DNA of 64,000 nucleotides, taken from positions 186,001 to 250,000 of the forward strand of contig NZ_JACXBU010000003.1 in NCBI RefSeq assembly GCF_014700075.1. The letters are read 5' to 3'. The translations under genes were made by a program, and so were the position numbers. How positions within the stretch are numbered: position 1 is the first letter of the stretch; each line of letters starts with the position of its first letter. A model generated the notes under the pieces. That model saw nothing but the letters and a program-made list of their open reading frames with translations. It made no database searches and was not told where the DNA came from. Source of the DNA: Pseudomonas sp. JM0905a. GTDB lineage: Bacteria > Pseudomonadota > Gammaproteobacteria > Pseudomonadales > Pseudomonadaceae. Below are positions 1-9,817 of the stretch, one piece after another.

Positions 1-492
1 GCTCGGGGCGTTGAAGGCCGGCTGGGTCACCGGGGCGGCGCTGCCGAAGATCGGCGACTGCTGCGGCATCTGCGGCATTTCGCGCTGGAACGGCGCGTGG
101 CCGGCCATGGCGGGCTGACCCTGCTGCTGGGCGCGTTTGCGCGCGGCCAGGAAGCGGAAGATCAGGAAGGCGATCAGGCCGATGATGAGGAAGTCGAAGA
201 TCTGCATGCCGTCGAAGCCGTCGCCCATGAACATGGAGGCGAGCAGGCCACCGGCGGCGATGCCGGCCAGCGGGCCCAGCCAGCGGGAGGCGCCGCTTGC
301 GGCAGCGGGCTTGCCGGCTACGGCAGGCGCGGCGGCATTCGGGGTTTGCTGGGCAGGTGCTGCCTGGCGGGTCTGGTGAGTCGGCGCGGAGCCAAAGGAC
401 TTGCCGCCGCCCATACGCTTGGCGGCGTTGACATCCAGGCTCAGCGTCAGGCCGACGCAGAGGGCCAGGGCAATACTGAGGAATCGGCGCAT
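1..492 (-). CDS. Tim44-like domain membrane protein (partial, C-terminus outside window)
   Basis: The gene starts at the ATG whose complement lies at 490-492 and runs off the left edge, leaving 164 N-terminal residues. The protein opens with a signal-like segment (MRRFLSIALALCVGLTLSL). An Ala/Pro/Gln-rich linker follows, with a glycine-rich hydrophobic stretch (SRWLGPLAGIAAGGLLASMF) and a second hydrophobic helix (IFDFLIIGLIAFLIFRFLA) ending in basic residues. Bacterial Tim44-domain proteins of pseudomonads have this signal, linker and membrane-helix arrangement before a C-terminal Tim44 domain, but that domain is not in the window, so the call is inferred from the N-terminus alone. Its role is not established. 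Confidence 0.7.
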   Translation of the reverse strand, partial: MRRFLSIALALCVGLTLSLDVNAAKRMGGGKSFGSAPTHQTRQAAPAQQTPNAAAPAVAGKPAAASGASRWLGPLAGIAAGGLLASMFMGDGFDGMQIFDFLIIGLIAFLIFRFLAARKRAQQQGQPAMAGHAPFQREMPQMPQQSPIFGSAAPVTQPAFNAPS

Positions 493-616
493 CAGAGGCT
501 TCTCTTGGTTATGAATCTACGCGCGCCATGCTGCACAGTCAGTCGCGCGATAGCTAGGGGCAGAGTGTTTCGGGATTTTGTCTGGCAGTGAAATCGGCCT
601 TTTCCGGCCATACCGT

Positions 617-1192
617 TCATCTGCGCAATAGCAGGATCAACGGACCGCAACGCAGTTGCCTGCGCAGCAGGGCGCGCAGGTCGGCCTCCTCCTCCGTGGG
701 ATGGCGCAGCCAGTGGACGAAGGTACGCAGGTAGGCACCGGTGAGCAGGCTTTCCTCGGCGATGCGGCATAGATGGAGGGTTTCCCGCTGCGCCGCCTCG
801 CGCCACCACTGCACGGTGCGGCTGACCCGCAACAGGCCCTGCACCTGCAGGTGGAAATGGCCGGGCTCCAGCTTGTAGAGCAGCATCTGCCCGGTCACGG
901 AGCGATGCGGCGCCAGGGCGCCGAGCCAGGCCATCAGTAGTTCTTCCAGACGCTTTTCGGCGTTCAGTGCCGTCAGGTCGCCGCCCTTGCCACGCTCCAG
1001 CAGCGCCAGGTCGGCGCGGTCGAACCAGGCTTCGACCAGGTCATCCTTCTGCCGGAAGTGCTTGGCGATGGCGTCGAGGCCGACGCCGAGTTTGTTGGCC
1101 ACCTCGAACAGGTGCAGCTGCTCCCAGCCGCAATTGTCGGCGAGGTTCAGGGCGCAATCGAGAATCTGCTGGGCGCTGGGGGAGCGGGGCAT
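617..1192 (-). CDS. TetR-family transcriptional regulator
   Basis: A 191-residue protein with an N-terminal TetR-type helix-turn-helix (roughly residues 8-50: SAQQILDCALNLADNCGW ... VANKLGVGLDAIAKHFRQKD) and a helical C-terminal ligand domain. I chose the ATG at 1192 because GGAGG sits seven bases upstream. A longer frame reaching 1222 would place that Shine-Dalgarno inside the coding region. It is transcribed in the same direction as uvrD but is separated from it by a REP-like element, so it is probably a separate unit. Ligand and targets cannot be read from the sequence. Confidence 0.85.
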   Translation of the reverse strand: MPRSPSAQQILDCALNLADNCGWEQLHLFEVANKLGVGLDAIAKHFRQKDDLVEAWFDRADLALLERGKGGDLTALNAEKRLEELLMAWLGALAPHRSVTGQMLLYKLEPGHFHLQVQGLLRVSRTVQWWREAAQRETLHLCRIAEESLLTGAYLRTFVHWLRHPTEEEADLRALLRRQLRCGPLILLLRR

Positions 1193-1289
1193 GGAATTAC
1201 CTCCGCCACTGAGTATGGCCAAGTGCGCGGCGGTGACAGGGGCATCGGACGGGCGGAGGGTTATGCCGAAGGGGGCGGCTGCTGCTTTT

Positions 1290-1383
1290 GTGGGGGCGAA
1301 TTCATTCGCTAAGGGCAGCGAAGCCGCCCCTTGACTACCAAGGGCAGGCCTGCGGCCTGCTCAGCGAATGAATTCGCCCCCAC
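1290..1383. repeat. REP-like inverted repeat pair (family A)
   Basis: Two copies of a GTGGGGGCGAATTCATTCGC unit lie in opposite orientation (1290-1309 and complement 1363-1383), flanking a spacer with GGCAGGCCTGCGGCCTGC. Related units occur at 17466, 21106, 24570 and 38974. The element fills the gap downstream of uvrD. Confidence 0.85.
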
Positions 1384-1390
1384 AGATAAA

Positions 1391-3571
1391 TCAGAGCGGC
1401 TGCAGCTTGGCGTACGCCAGCATCAGCCACTTGCTGCCTTCGCTCTCGAACTTCACCTGCACCCGCGCCTGGGCGCCGGCGCCTTCGAAGTTGAGGATGG
1501 TGCCCTCGCCGAACAAGGCGTGCTGCACCCGCTGGCCCAGGGAGAAGGGCGTTTCCGGCACGGCGGCGCCATCGAAGATGGAGCCGTGGCGGCTGCCGGC
1601 GCCCATGGGACGGCTGATGCTGTTGTTCAGGCGCACTTCGCGGATCAGCTGCGGCGGCACTTCGCGGACGAAGCGCGAGACCTTGTTGTAGGTTTCGCTG
1701 CCGTAGAGCCGGCGGGTTTCGGCGTAGGTCAGCACCAGGCGCTGCATGGCGCGGGTGACGCCGACATAGGCCAGGCGGCGTTCTTCCTCCAGGCGGGTCG
1801 GGTCTTCCATGCTCATCTTGTGCGGGAACAGGCCTTCTTCCATGCCCACCAGGAATACCAGTGGGAACTCCAGGCCCTTGGCGCTGTGCAGGGTCATCAG
1901 CTGCACGCTGTCCTCGAAGGCGTCGGCCTGGGTTTCCCCGGCCTCCAGCGAGGCGTGGCTGAGGAAGGCCTGCAGCGGGGTGAGGTCGTCCTCGGGCTCT
2001 TCGTTCTCGAAGGCGCGGGCGGCGCTGACCAGTTCTTCCAGGTTTTCCACCCGGGCCTGGCCTTTCTCGCCCTTCTCGTCCTTGTGGTAGGCCACCAGGC
2101 CGCTCTGCTCGATGACCGTCTGGGTCATCAGGTGCAGAGGCATGTCCAGGCACTTCGCGGTCAGGTTCTCGATCAGTTCCATGAAGGCCGCCAGGGCGCT
2201 GGAGGCGCGACCGGCCAGGGCCTTGTTGGCGATCATCAGGCGCATCGCTTCCCACATCGAGACTTCGTTGACGCGGGAGAACTCGCGGATGCTTTCCACG
2301 GTTTTCTCGCCGATGCCGCGCGGCGGTACGTTGATCACCCGCTCCAGCGCGGCGTCGTTGCCACGGCCGTCGAGCAGGCGCAGGTAGGCCATGGCGTTCT
2401 TGATCTCGGCGCGTTCGAAGAAGCGCTGGCCGCCATAGATGCGGTAGGGGATCTTCTCGCGCAGCAGGGCCTCTTCCAGCACCCGCGACTGGGCGTTGGA
2501 ACGGTAGAGGATGGCGATCTCGCTGCGGGCCATGCCGTCTTTCAAGGCGCTCTCGATGCTCTCCACCACGTAGCGGGCTTCGTCGTGCTCGTTGAACGCG
2601 GCATACAGGCCGATGGGTTCGCCGTCTTCGCCCTCGGTCCACAGCTCCTTGCCCAGGCGCCCCTGGTTGTTGGCGATCAGGGCGTTGGCGGCCTTGAGGA
2701 TGCCCGCGGTGGAGCGGTAGTTCTGCTCCAGGCGGATCACCTCGGTGTCGGGGAAATCGCTGGAGAACTGCTGGATGTTCTCGATCCGTGCACCGCGCCA
2801 GCCGTAGATGGACTGGTCGTCGTCGCCCACCACCATCAGGCTCTGGCCGCCCTTGGCGAGCAGGCGCAGCCAGGCGTACTGCACGGCGTTGGTGTCCTGG
2901 AACTCGTCCACCAGCACGTGGCGGAAGCGCCGCTGGTAGTGCTCCAGCAGGCTCGGGCGATCGCGCCAGAGGTCGAGGGCGCGCAGCAGCAGCTCGGAGA
3001 AGTCGATCACCCCGGTGCGCGCGCAGGCGGCCTCGTAGGCTTCGTAGATCTTCAGCATGGTGCCGAGGAACAGGTCGCCGCCGGCCTGGATGTGCTGCGG
3101 ACGGATGCCCTCGTCCTTCTGCCCGTTGATGAACCACTGCGCCTGGCGTGCCGGCCAGCGCTGCTCGTCGAGGCCGAGGTCGCGGATCACTCGCTTGACC
3201 AGGCGCTGCTGGTCGTCGCTGTCGAGGATCTGGAAGTTCTCGGCCAGGCCCGCTTCCTGCCAGTGCGCGCGCAACAGGCGGTGCGCCAGGCCGTGGAAGG
3301 TGCCGACCCACATGCCCGCCGGGTTGATCCCCAGCAGTTGTTCGATGCGCTGGCGCATCTCGGCGGCGGCCTTGTTGGTGAAGGTGACCGACAGGATCGA
3401 ATGGGGCGAGGCCTGCTCCACCTGGATCAGCCAGGCGATGCGGTGCACCAGCACGCGGGTCTTGCCGGAACCGGCGCCGGCAAGCACCAGTTGACGCCCC
3501 AGCGAGGCCGCTACGGCCTGGCGTTGAGCGTCGTTGAGGGAGTTCAGGAGGAGGGAGAGATCGTCATGCAT
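1391..3571 (-). CDS. uvrD: DNA helicase II (UvrD)
   Basis: A 726-residue SF1A 3'-5' helicase that acts in nucleotide excision repair and methyl-directed mismatch repair. The helicase motifs are all visible: Walker A AGAGSGKT at 31-38, motif Ia VTFTNKAAAEM near 62-72, Walker B DEFQDT at 222-227, motif III GDDDQSIYGWRGA at 249-261, motif IV LEQNYRST at 281-288, motif V TLHSAKGLEFPLVFLVG and motif VI RRLAYVGVTRA. The C-terminal 50 residues (RVQHALFGEGTILNFEG...) match the Tudor-like tail of UvrD. Length is normal for the family. Corresponds to PA5443 by order and sequence character. Confidence 0.97.
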   Translation of the reverse strand: MHDDLSLLLNSLNDAQRQAVAASLGRQLVLAGAGSGKTRVLVHRIAWLIQVEQASPHSILSVTFTNKAAAEMRQRIEQLLGINPAGMWVGTFHGLAHRLLRAHWQEAGLAENFQILDSDDQQRLVKRVIRDLGLDEQRWPARQAQWFINGQKDEGIRPQHIQAGGDLFLGTMLKIYEAYEAACARTGVIDFSELLLRALDLWRDRPSLLEHYQRRFRHVLVDEFQDTNAVQYAWLRLLAKGGQSLMVVGDDDQSIYGWRGARIENIQQFSSDFPDTEVIRLEQNYRSTAGILKAANALIANNQGRLGKELWTEGEDGEPIGLYAAFNEHDEARYVVESIESALKDGMARSEIAILYRSNAQSRVLEEALLREKIPYRIYGGQRFFERAEIKNAMAYLRLLDGRGNDAALERVINVPPRGIGEKTVESIREFSRVNEVSMWEAMRLMIANKALAGRASSALAAFMELIENLTAKCLDMPLHLMTQTVIEQSGLVAYHKDEKGEKGQARVENLEELVSAARAFENEEPEDDLTPLQAFLSHASLEAGETQADAFEDSVQLMTLHSAKGLEFPLVFLVGMEEGLFPHKMSMEDPTRLEEERRLAYVGVTRAMQRLVLTYAETRRLYGSETYNKVSRFVREVPPQLIREVRLNNSISRPMGAGSRHGSIFDGAAVPETPFSLGQRVQHALFGEGTILNFEGAGAQARVQVKFESEGSKWLMLAYAKLQPL

Positions 3572-3773
3572 CGCGGCATTCTAGGGGGGCGGCCGGGGCA
3601 GGGCAAACCGATGACCGGATGGTCAGCTGGACGGTCGCCGATGCCGGGGCGGGCGACCCTCCTAAAGTTGGGGGACGCTCGTCCGGAACCTCGCACATAA
3701 AGCTATTGCAGCTTCTCCTCGCTCGGGTAAGCTCCGGGCTCGCTTAGGCAGACCAAGACAAAAACAAGCGCCT

Positions 3774-6659
3774 ATGACCGCTAATTCAATGTTTGCCGGG
3801 CAGACGCTGTCCCCGGCCGACAGCCGCGAGATTCGCCAGCAGTTCGCGACCGACATTGCGGCCGAACGCACGCGCCTTCTTTACCAGGGGTCCCAGGTTC
3901 CGACCCTGTTCATGCTGCTCAACGGCCTGGCCTGCGCCTACCTGCTCTGGGGGCCGGGCAACAGCCTGCTGCTCGGCGGTTGGCTGGCGTGGTTGGTGCT
4001 GCTGGCCATCCTGCGCCTGACCCAGGTCGCCGCATTCAAACAGGCGCTGCCCTCGGAGCAGGCCTGCCCGCGCTGGCGCAGGGTCTTCCTGCTGGGTGCC
4101 GGCGCCTCTGGCCTGACCCTGGCGTTCGCCGCCGTGGCCCTTGTGCCGCCGGACGCCTTCCTGACCCAGGCGCTGGTCTACGGGCTGATCGCCGCCGCGA
4201 TCCTCTCCGCCAGCGTTGCCTATGCCGTCAGCCTTTCGGCTTTCCTTACCTTCGCCTTGCCCTGCCTGCTGCCCTCCATCACCTGGCTGCTGCTGGGCGA
4301 TACGCCGCTGCTGCGCGGCTGGGGCGTGCTCGGGGTGATCCTTGCCGCCTCGCTCATGGTGGTGGCCTGGCAGGTCAACCGGTTGGTGCAGCGCAGCCTC
4401 TTGCAGCGCTTCCAGAACCAGGCGCTGATCAGCCACCTGGAGCAGGCGAAGGGCCGCGCCGAAGGCCTCAACGAAGAACTGGCCCGCGAAGTGGAGCAGC
4501 GCCGCCGCGCCGAGCGCGACCTGCGCCGTGCCCATGGCGAGCTGGAAATGCGCGTGGCCCAGCGCACGCTGGAGTTGGCCGATGCCAGTCACGCTCTGGT
4601 GAAGAGCGAAGCGCGCCTGGCCCTGGCCCTGGAGGCCAGCGAACTCGGCCTGTGGGACTGGAACCTGGAAACCGACGAAGTCCATCACACACAGCTCAAA
4701 GCCATCTTCGGCATCGACGCAGACGACGTCACCCGCGTACTCAGCGACCTCAAGCCACGCCTGCACCCGGACGACCTGCCGCTGCTGCGTCGGGCCCTGG
4801 TGGAGCACCTGAAGGGCCGTACGGACGGCTATGCCATTGACTACCGGGTACGCCACACCGATGGCCACTGGGTCTGGGTGGAAGACCGTGGCCGCGTGGT
4901 GGAGCGGAACGAGGAGGGCAAGGTGCTGCGCATGCTCGGCACCCGCCGCGACATCACCGCGCGCAAGCTCCAGGACGAGGAGCAGCGCCTGGCGGCGACG
5001 GTATTCGACGCGGCCAGTGAGGGCATCGTCATCCTCGACCCGGACTACCGGGTAATCCAGACCAATGCGGCGTTCAGCCAGGTCACCGGCTATCGCCAGG
5101 AAGAAGTGATCGGGCGCAGCGTCGCCACCCTGATCGGCACCCGCGAAGCCCGCCGCCGCTACCACCTGATCCGCGAAGAGCTGGAGCAGAGCGGCAGCTG
5201 GCAGGGTGAGCTGATGGACACCCGCAAGAACGGCGAGCTCTACCCGCAATGGCTGCAGCTCAACGTGGTGCGCGACTCGCGGGGCCATGTCAGCCACGTC
5301 GTCGGTTTCTTCGCCGACCTCACGGCCCGCCGCGAGGCGGAAGAGCGCCTGCGCTACCTGTCCAGCTATGACGACCTCACCGGGCTCGCCAACCGCACCC
5401 TGTTCAAGGACCGGCTCCACGAAGCCAGCCAGCGCGCGCGCCAGAGCGGCCGTAGCCTGGCCCTGCTGCACATCGACCTGGACCGCTTCAAGGTGCTCAA
5501 CGACAGCCTCGGTCATGAAGGGGCGGATCAACTGTTGCGCCAGGTCAGCCGCCGCCTGACCCAGGCCGTGCCGGAGGCCGACACCATCGCGCGCCTGGCG
5601 GGTGATGAGTTCGCGGTGATCCTCGACGCCTATGGAAGCGTCGCCAACCTCGCGCGCCAGGCCAGCCGCCTGCTCGGCAAGCTGCGCATGCCGATGACCG
5701 TGGGCGGCCACGAGCTGGTGATCAGCGGCTCTCTGGGCATCAGCCTGCTGCCGGACAACGCGCGCGATATTTCCGCCCTCATCAGCCAGGCCAACATGGC
5801 CATGCAGCATGCCAAGCATCTGGGCGGCAACACCTTCCAGTTCTTCACCGACAACCTCCAGGCTTGCACCCTGGAGCGTCTTCAGATGGAGAACCAGCTG
5901 CGCAAGGCCATCGAGGAAGGCCAGCTGGAGGTCTTCTACCAGCCCAAGCTGGGCCTGGCCGACAACAGCCTGAATGCGGCGGAGGCGCTGGTGCGCTGGC
6001 GCCATCCGCAGCAGGGGCTGGTGCCGCCGGGGGACTTCATTGGTCTTGCCGAGGAAACCGGGCTGATCGCCCCCATCGGCGAATTCGTGCTGCGCCAGGC
6101 CTGCCAGCAGGCCCGCGAATGGCAGCGCCAGGGCCTGGCGGATATCCGCGTCTCGGTGAACCTGTCGATGCACCAGTTGCGCCAGGGCAACCTGGTCAGC
6201 CTGGTACGCCAGGTGCTGGAGGAAACCGGCCTGCAGGCCCGCCTGCTGGAGCTGGAGCTGACCGAAAGCCACCTGCTGGAAAATGTCGAGAACGTCATCG
6301 CCACCTTCCACCAGCTGCGCCAGATCGGTGTGAAGCTGGCCATCGACGACTTCGGCACCGGCTACTCGTCCCTGAGCTACCTCAAGCGCTTCCCGGTGGA
6401 CTACGTGAAGATCGACCAGACCTTCATCCGCGACCTCTCCGCCGGCAGCGAGGACGCTGCCATCACCCGCGCGATCATCGCCATGGCCCACAGCCTGGAG
6501 CTGAAGGTGGTGGCGGAGGGTGTGGAAAACCACGAGCAGCTCAGCTTCCTGCGTAGCCAGCGCTGCGACGAGATCCAGGGCTACCTGATCAGCCCGCCGG
6601 TGGAAGCGCCCCAGTTCGTGCGGCTGCTCAAGGAGCAGGCGGCAGCGCTCTGGCGCTGA
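3774..6659 (+). CDS. Membrane PAS-GGDEF-EAL cyclic-di-GMP protein
   Basis: A 961-residue sensor. About six hydrophobic segments occupy residues 40-210, followed by a coiled coil (about 215-275), two PAS domains each with a PAC-like end (about 280-400 and 405-520), a GGDEF domain and a C-terminal EAL domain. The diguanylate cyclase signature reads AGDEF near residue 608, a substitution tolerated by some active cyclases. The EAL domain keeps AEALVRW (near 735), [15 protein letters not shown] (near 855), KID, AEGVE and QGY, so phosphodiesterase activity is likely. No strong ribosome-binding site precedes the ATG at 3774; a second ATG six codons in is an alternative. Position corresponds to PA5442, next to uvrD. 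Confidence 0.92.
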   Translation: MTANSMFAGQTLSPADSREIRQQFATDIAAERTRLLYQGSQVPTLFMLLNGLACAYLLWGPGNSLLLGGWLAWLVLLAILRLTQVAAFKQALPSEQACPRWRRVFLLGAGASGLTLAFAAVALVPPDAFLTQALVYGLIAAAILSASVAYAVSLSAFLTFALPCLLPSITWLLLGDTPLLRGWGVLGVILAASLMVVAWQVNRLVQRSLLQRFQNQALISHLEQAKGRAEGLNEELAREVEQRRRAERDLRRAHGELEMRVAQRTLELADASHALVKSEARLALALEASELGLWDWNLETDEVHHTQLKAIFGIDADDVTRVLSDLKPRLHPDDLPLLRRALVEHLKGRTDGYAIDYRVRHTDGHWVWVEDRGRVVERNEEGKVLRMLGTRRDITARKLQDEEQRLAATVFDAASEGIVILDPDYRVIQTNAAFSQVTGYRQEEVIGRSVATLIGTREARRRYHLIREELEQSGSWQGELMDTRKNGELYPQWLQLNVVRDSRGHVSHVVGFFADLTARREAEERLRYLSSYDDLTGLANRTLFKDRLHEASQRARQSGRSLALLHIDLDRFKVLNDSLGHEGADQLLRQVSRRLTQAVPEADTIARLAGDEFAVILDAYGSVANLARQASRLLGKLRMPMTVGGHELVISGSLGISLLPDNARDISALISQANMAMQHAKHLGGNTFQFFTDNLQACTLERLQMENQLRKAIEEGQLEVFYQPKLGLADNSLNAAEALVRWRHPQQGLVPPGDFIGLAEETGLIAPIGEFVLRQACQQAREWQRQGLADIRVSVNLSMHQLRQGNLVSLVRQVLEETGLQARLLELELTESHLLENVENVIATFHQLRQIGVKLAIDDFGTGYSSLSYLKRFPVDYVKIDQTFIRDLSAGSEDAAITRAIIAMAHSLELKVVAEGVENHEQLSFLRSQRCDEIQGYLISPPVEAPQFVRLLKEQAAALWR

Positions 6660-6662
6660 TCA

Positions 6663-6720
6663 GTCGGGCGGGGCGATGGGTATCGCTCCGCTCGCGGAAC
6701 GCCGCCCGACCCATCCTACG
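6663..6720. repeat. Inverted repeat between convergent genes (family B)
   Basis: GTCGGGCGG at 6663-6671 is complemented by CCGCCCGAC at 6702-6710, and the interior ATGGGTATCGCT...CCCATCCTAC resembles the element at 51894-51923. It lies between two convergent 3' ends and could act as a bidirectional terminator although no T-tract is present. Confidence 0.65.
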
Positions 6721-6721
6721 G

Positions 6722-8047
6722 TCAGGCGCTGGCGGCTGTGCGGCTATTGCCGTTGCTGAACCAGCGCAGGAGCAGGGCGTTCTCCAGGTCCGCGCCAGCG
6801 GGCAGCGGCAGGTACAGGGTGTGGCCGTCGCCCGGGGCCACCGCCTTGCGCTCGCCATAGCGGTTTTCCAGGGCTTCCAGGCGGAAGTCCAGGTTGCCCT
6901 GCGGGGTCATCAGTTGCAGGCGGTCGCCGACGGCGAAGTGGTTTTTCACCCGCACCTCCGCCAACCCTTGGCGAACCACCCCGGTCAGCTCGCCGACGAA
7001 TTGCTGGCGCTCCGACAGCGAGTAGCCGTGCTCGTAGTTCTGGTACTCGTCGTGCACGTGGCGACGCAGGAAACCTTCGGTGTAGCCACGGTTGGCCAGT
7101 GATTCGAGATCGTCCATCAGGCTGCGATCGAAGGGGCGGCCGGCGCGGGCGTCGTCGATGGCCTTGCGATAGGCCTGGGCGGTGCGCGCCACATAGAAGT
7201 GCGACTTGGTGCGACCCTCGATCTTCAGCGAATGCACGCCCATCTGCAGCAAACGCTCCACGTGGTGCACGGCGCGAAGGTCCTTGGAGTTCATGATGTA
7301 GGTGCCGTGCTCGTCCTCCCAGGCGGACATCAGTTCGCCGGGACGATTGGCTTCCTCCAAGAGGACCACCTGGTCGCTCGGCTGGCCGCAGCCGAGGGTG
7401 GGCACTACTTGCCCCAATTCGTCCTCATGGGCGGGCTTGGCGTCGTACTGCCAGCGGCAGGCGTTGGTGCAGGTGCCCTGGTTGGGGTCGCGGTGATTGA
7501 GGTAGCCGGAGAGCAGGCAGCGGCCGGAATAGGCCATGCACAGGGCGCCGTGGACGAAGACCTCCAGTTCCATGCCCGGCACCTGCTGGCGAATTTCGCC
7601 GATTTCCTCCAGTGACAGCTCGCGGGACAGGATCACCCGGCTCAGTCCCTGCTGCTGCCAGAACGTCACGCTGGCCCAGTTCACCGCGTTGGCCTGTACC
7701 GAGAGGTGGATGGGCATCTGCGGGAAATGCTTGCGAACCAGCATGATCAGGCCGGGATCGGACATGATCAGCGCGTCAGGCTCCATGGCGATCACCGGTT
7801 CCAGGTCCTTGAGGAAGGTGCGCAGCTTGGCGTTGTGCGGGGCGATGTTCACCACCACGTAGAAGCGTTTGCCGGCGGCGTGGGCCTCCTGGATGCCGAG
7901 GGCCAGGTTGGCGTGGTCGAATTCATTGTTGCGTACCCGCAGGCTGTAGCGCGGCTGGCCGGCGTAGACGGCATCGGCGCCGTAGGCGAAGGCGTAGCGC
8001 ATGGCCTTGAGGGTGCCGGCGGGGGAGAGCAGTTCGGGGCTGTGCAT
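6722..8047 (-). CDS. trhP: Peptidase U32-family tRNA 5-hydroxyuridine protein TrhP (YegQ-like)
   Basis: A 441-residue U32-family protein. The family's TrhP branch is required for prephenate-dependent 5-hydroxyuridine formation at the tRNA wobble position. The N-terminus (ELLSPAGTLKAMRYAFAYGADAVYAG) and the U32 signature (ELEVFVHGALCMAYSGRCLLS) are diagnostic, and a second Cys pair (QGTCTNACRW) follows as in the iron-sulfur-binding members. The TrhP-specific C-terminal barrel continues to VAPGDGHTLYLPLP. Corresponds to PA5440. Divergence from true proteases makes a proteolytic role unlikely. Confidence 0.9.
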   Translation of the reverse strand: MHSPELLSPAGTLKAMRYAFAYGADAVYAGQPRYSLRVRNNEFDHANLALGIQEAHAAGKRFYVVVNIAPHNAKLRTFLKDLEPVIAMEPDALIMSDPGLIMLVRKHFPQMPIHLSVQANAVNWASVTFWQQQGLSRVILSRELSLEEIGEIRQQVPGMELEVFVHGALCMAYSGRCLLSGYLNHRDPNQGTCTNACRWQYDAKPAHEDELGQVVPTLGCGQPSDQVVLLEEANRPGELMSAWEDEHGTYIMNSKDLRAVHHVERLLQMGVHSLKIEGRTKSHFYVARTAQAYRKAIDDARAGRPFDRSLMDDLESLANRGYTEGFLRRHVHDEYQNYEHGYSLSERQQFVGELTGVVRQGLAEVRVKNHFAVGDRLQLMTPQGNLDFRLEALENRYGERKAVAPGDGHTLYLPLPAGADLENALLLRWFSNGNSRTAASA

Positions 8048-8148
8048 GGCGCGGCTCGCGGAGTCTGGAGGACGGGCGCGCGATTCTAGGGAGGGTGGCG
8101 GGGAGAAATATTGCTCTGGAGCAATGGGGCTGCAGCAGAACGTCCTTC

Positions 8149-8234
8149 GTAGGTTGGTCCGAGCGAAGCGAGGCCCAACGTTGGCCGGTCCAACCTCTGC
8201 CTGTTGGGCTTCGCTGCGCTCTGCACCAACCTAC
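8149..8234. repeat. Inverted repeat (family B, GTAGGTTGG...CCAACCTAC)
   Basis: GTAGGTTGGTCCGAGCGAAG begins at 8149, and its near-complement ends with CCAACCTAC at 8234. The 3' half resembles 51847-51876. It lies downstream of the zwf-type gene. Confidence 0.75.
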
Positions 8235-8244
8235 CGTCGCCCGG

Positions 8245-9687
8245 TCAGTCGTGCCAGGCGCGGCCGTGCGGTTCCAGCAGGCTGTGGGCCTGTTCCGGGC
8301 CGGTGGAGCCGGCGGGGTAGGGGCGCGGGCTCTGGTAGTGCTCGTGCCAGCCTTCGAGGATGGGGTCGACCCAGCGCCAGGCGGCTTCCACTTCATCGCG
8401 GCGCATGAAGAGCGTCGAATCGCCCTCGATCACGTCCAGCAGCAGGCGCTCGTAGGCATCCCAGCGGCGCTGGTGGCTGAAGGCCTTGGCCAGGTTCAGG
8501 TCCAGCTCCACCGGCTCCAGGTTCATGCCCTTGCCGGGGCTCTTGGCCATCAGTTGCAGGCTGATGCGCTCTTCCGGCTGCAGGCGGATCAAGAGGCGAT
8601 TGGCCTCGCCGTCGGCGAACAGGCGATGGGGCACCGGCTTGAACTGGATGACGATCTCCGAGTACTTGCGCGCCAGGCGCTTGCCGGTGCGCAGGTAGAA
8701 GGGCACGCCGGCCCAGCGCCAGTTGTCGATCTCTGCCTGCACGGCGACGAAGGTCTCGGTGTCGCTGTCGTTGTCGACGTTCTTCTCGAAGTAGTAGGCG
8801 GGCACTTCCTGGCCGCCGATCTTGCCGGCGCTGTATTGGCCGCGCACCGTCTTGTCGCGCACATCCTGGCCGGAGACGGGTTTCAGTGCCTCGAGGATCT
8901 TCACCTTCTCGTTGCGCACCGCCTCGGCGTCGAAGCGCACCGGCGCCTCCATGGCCACTAGGCAGAGCAGCTGCAGCAGGTGATTCTGCACCATGTCGCG
9001 CATGGCCCCGGAGCGGTCGTAGTAGGCGCCGCGGTTCTCCACGCCGAGGGTTTCGCAGACGCTGATCTGGACATGGTCGACATGCCCGGCGCGCCAGATC
9101 GGCTCGAACAGGCCGTTGGCGAAGCGCAGGGCCATCAGGTTCTGCACGGTTTCCTTGCCCAGGTAGTGGTCGATGCGGAATACCTGGGATTCGTCGAACA
9201 CCTTGCCGATGGCGGCGTTGATCGCACGGGCTGAATCCAGCGAATGGCCGATGGGCTTCTCCAGCACGATGCGCGATTGCGGGGTGGCCATGCGGGCGAT
9301 GGACAGGTGCGCGGCGATGTCCTCGAACAGGTCGGGTGCGGTGGCCAGGTAGTACACCCGCCCGCAGCCGGGATCGGGCCCCAGGTAGCGGGCCAGGCGG
9401 CCGAAGTCGGCGCTCTGGGACACGTCCATGGCGAAGTAGTCCAGGCGTTCGGAGAAGCCGCGCCAGGCCTCGGCGGTGAAGTCTGCGCGAGCCACCTGGG
9501 CCCGGCAGCGGCGCTCGGCCAGGGCGCGGAAGCCATCGCGGTCGAGGGTATTGCGGGCCAGCGCGAGGATGCGCATCTGGGGATGCAGGCGTCCTTCGCG
9601 ATGCAGGTGATAGAGGGCCGGAAGCAACTTGTGCAGGGCGAGATCGCCGGTGCCGCCGAAGACGAGCATGTCGCAGGAGCTGGTCAA
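8245..9687 (-). CDS. zwf: Glucose-6-phosphate 1-dehydrogenase isozyme
   Basis: Oxidises glucose-6-phosphate to 6-phosphogluconolactone with NAD(P)+, the entry to the Entner-Doudoroff and pentose-phosphate routes. The protein has the nucleotide-binding loop VFGGTGDLALHKLLPALY near the N-terminus and the G6PDH active-site signature RIDHYLGKETVQN near residue 170. About 480 residues is normal. I prefer a TTG start at 9687, with GGGAG nine bases upstream; a GTG at 9711 would put that ribosome-binding site inside the gene. It is divergent from a HexR-like regulator, as at PA5439/PA5438, and P. aeruginosa has another zwf elsewhere, so this is likely the second isozyme. Confidence 0.9.
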   Translation of the reverse strand: MTSSCDMLVFGGTGDLALHKLLPALYHLHREGRLHPQMRILALARNTLDRDGFRALAERRCRAQVARADFTAEAWRGFSERLDYFAMDVSQSADFGRLARYLGPDPGCGRVYYLATAPDLFEDIAAHLSIARMATPQSRIVLEKPIGHSLDSARAINAAIGKVFDESQVFRIDHYLGKETVQNLMALRFANGLFEPIWRAGHVDHVQISVCETLGVENRGAYYDRSGAMRDMVQNHLLQLLCLVAMEAPVRFDAEAVRNEKVKILEALKPVSGQDVRDKTVRGQYSAGKIGGQEVPAYYFEKNVDNDSDTETFVAVQAEIDNWRWAGVPFYLRTGKRLARKYSEIVIQFKPVPHRLFADGEANRLLIRLQPEERISLQLMAKSPGKGMNLEPVELDLNLAKAFSHQRRWDAYERLLLDVIEGDSTLFMRRDEVEAAWRWVDPILEGWHEHYQSPRPYPAGSTGPEQAHSLLEPHGRAWHD

Positions 9688-9751
9688 GGATGTGCTCTCC
9701 CTTCCTTGCACACGGAGAAAAAGTGGTTCAACTGGGCGCAGAAGCGGCTCA

Positions 9752-9766
9752 TGTAGTATAACTACA
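9752..9766. promoter_or_regulatory. HexR/RpiR-type palindromic operator
   Basis: TGTAGTATAACTACA is a perfect 6-3-6 palindrome in the 130-bp divergent region between the zwf isozyme and the RpiR-family gene. It closely resembles known HexR sites (TGTART...AYTACA). It lies 52 bases before the regulator start and 65 before the dehydrogenase start, fitting control of both. Confidence 0.8.
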
Positions 9767-9817
9767 AGATCACTACAGCCTGGTTCAGCCGATCATAACC
9801 GAGTCGAGAGCCGTTGC

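Noticed and set aside
1331-3700. A 789-codon open frame on the plus strand, opposite uvrD
   Set aside because: It lies antisense to a complete UvrD with all helicase motifs, and its translation is low-complexity (Ala, Gly, Leu, Gln, His), typical of high-GC shadow frames.
9629-9817. N-terminal extension of the HexR-like regulator
   Set aside because: The extension covers the divergent promoter and operator and overlaps the zwf start; homology begins after the ATG at 9818.
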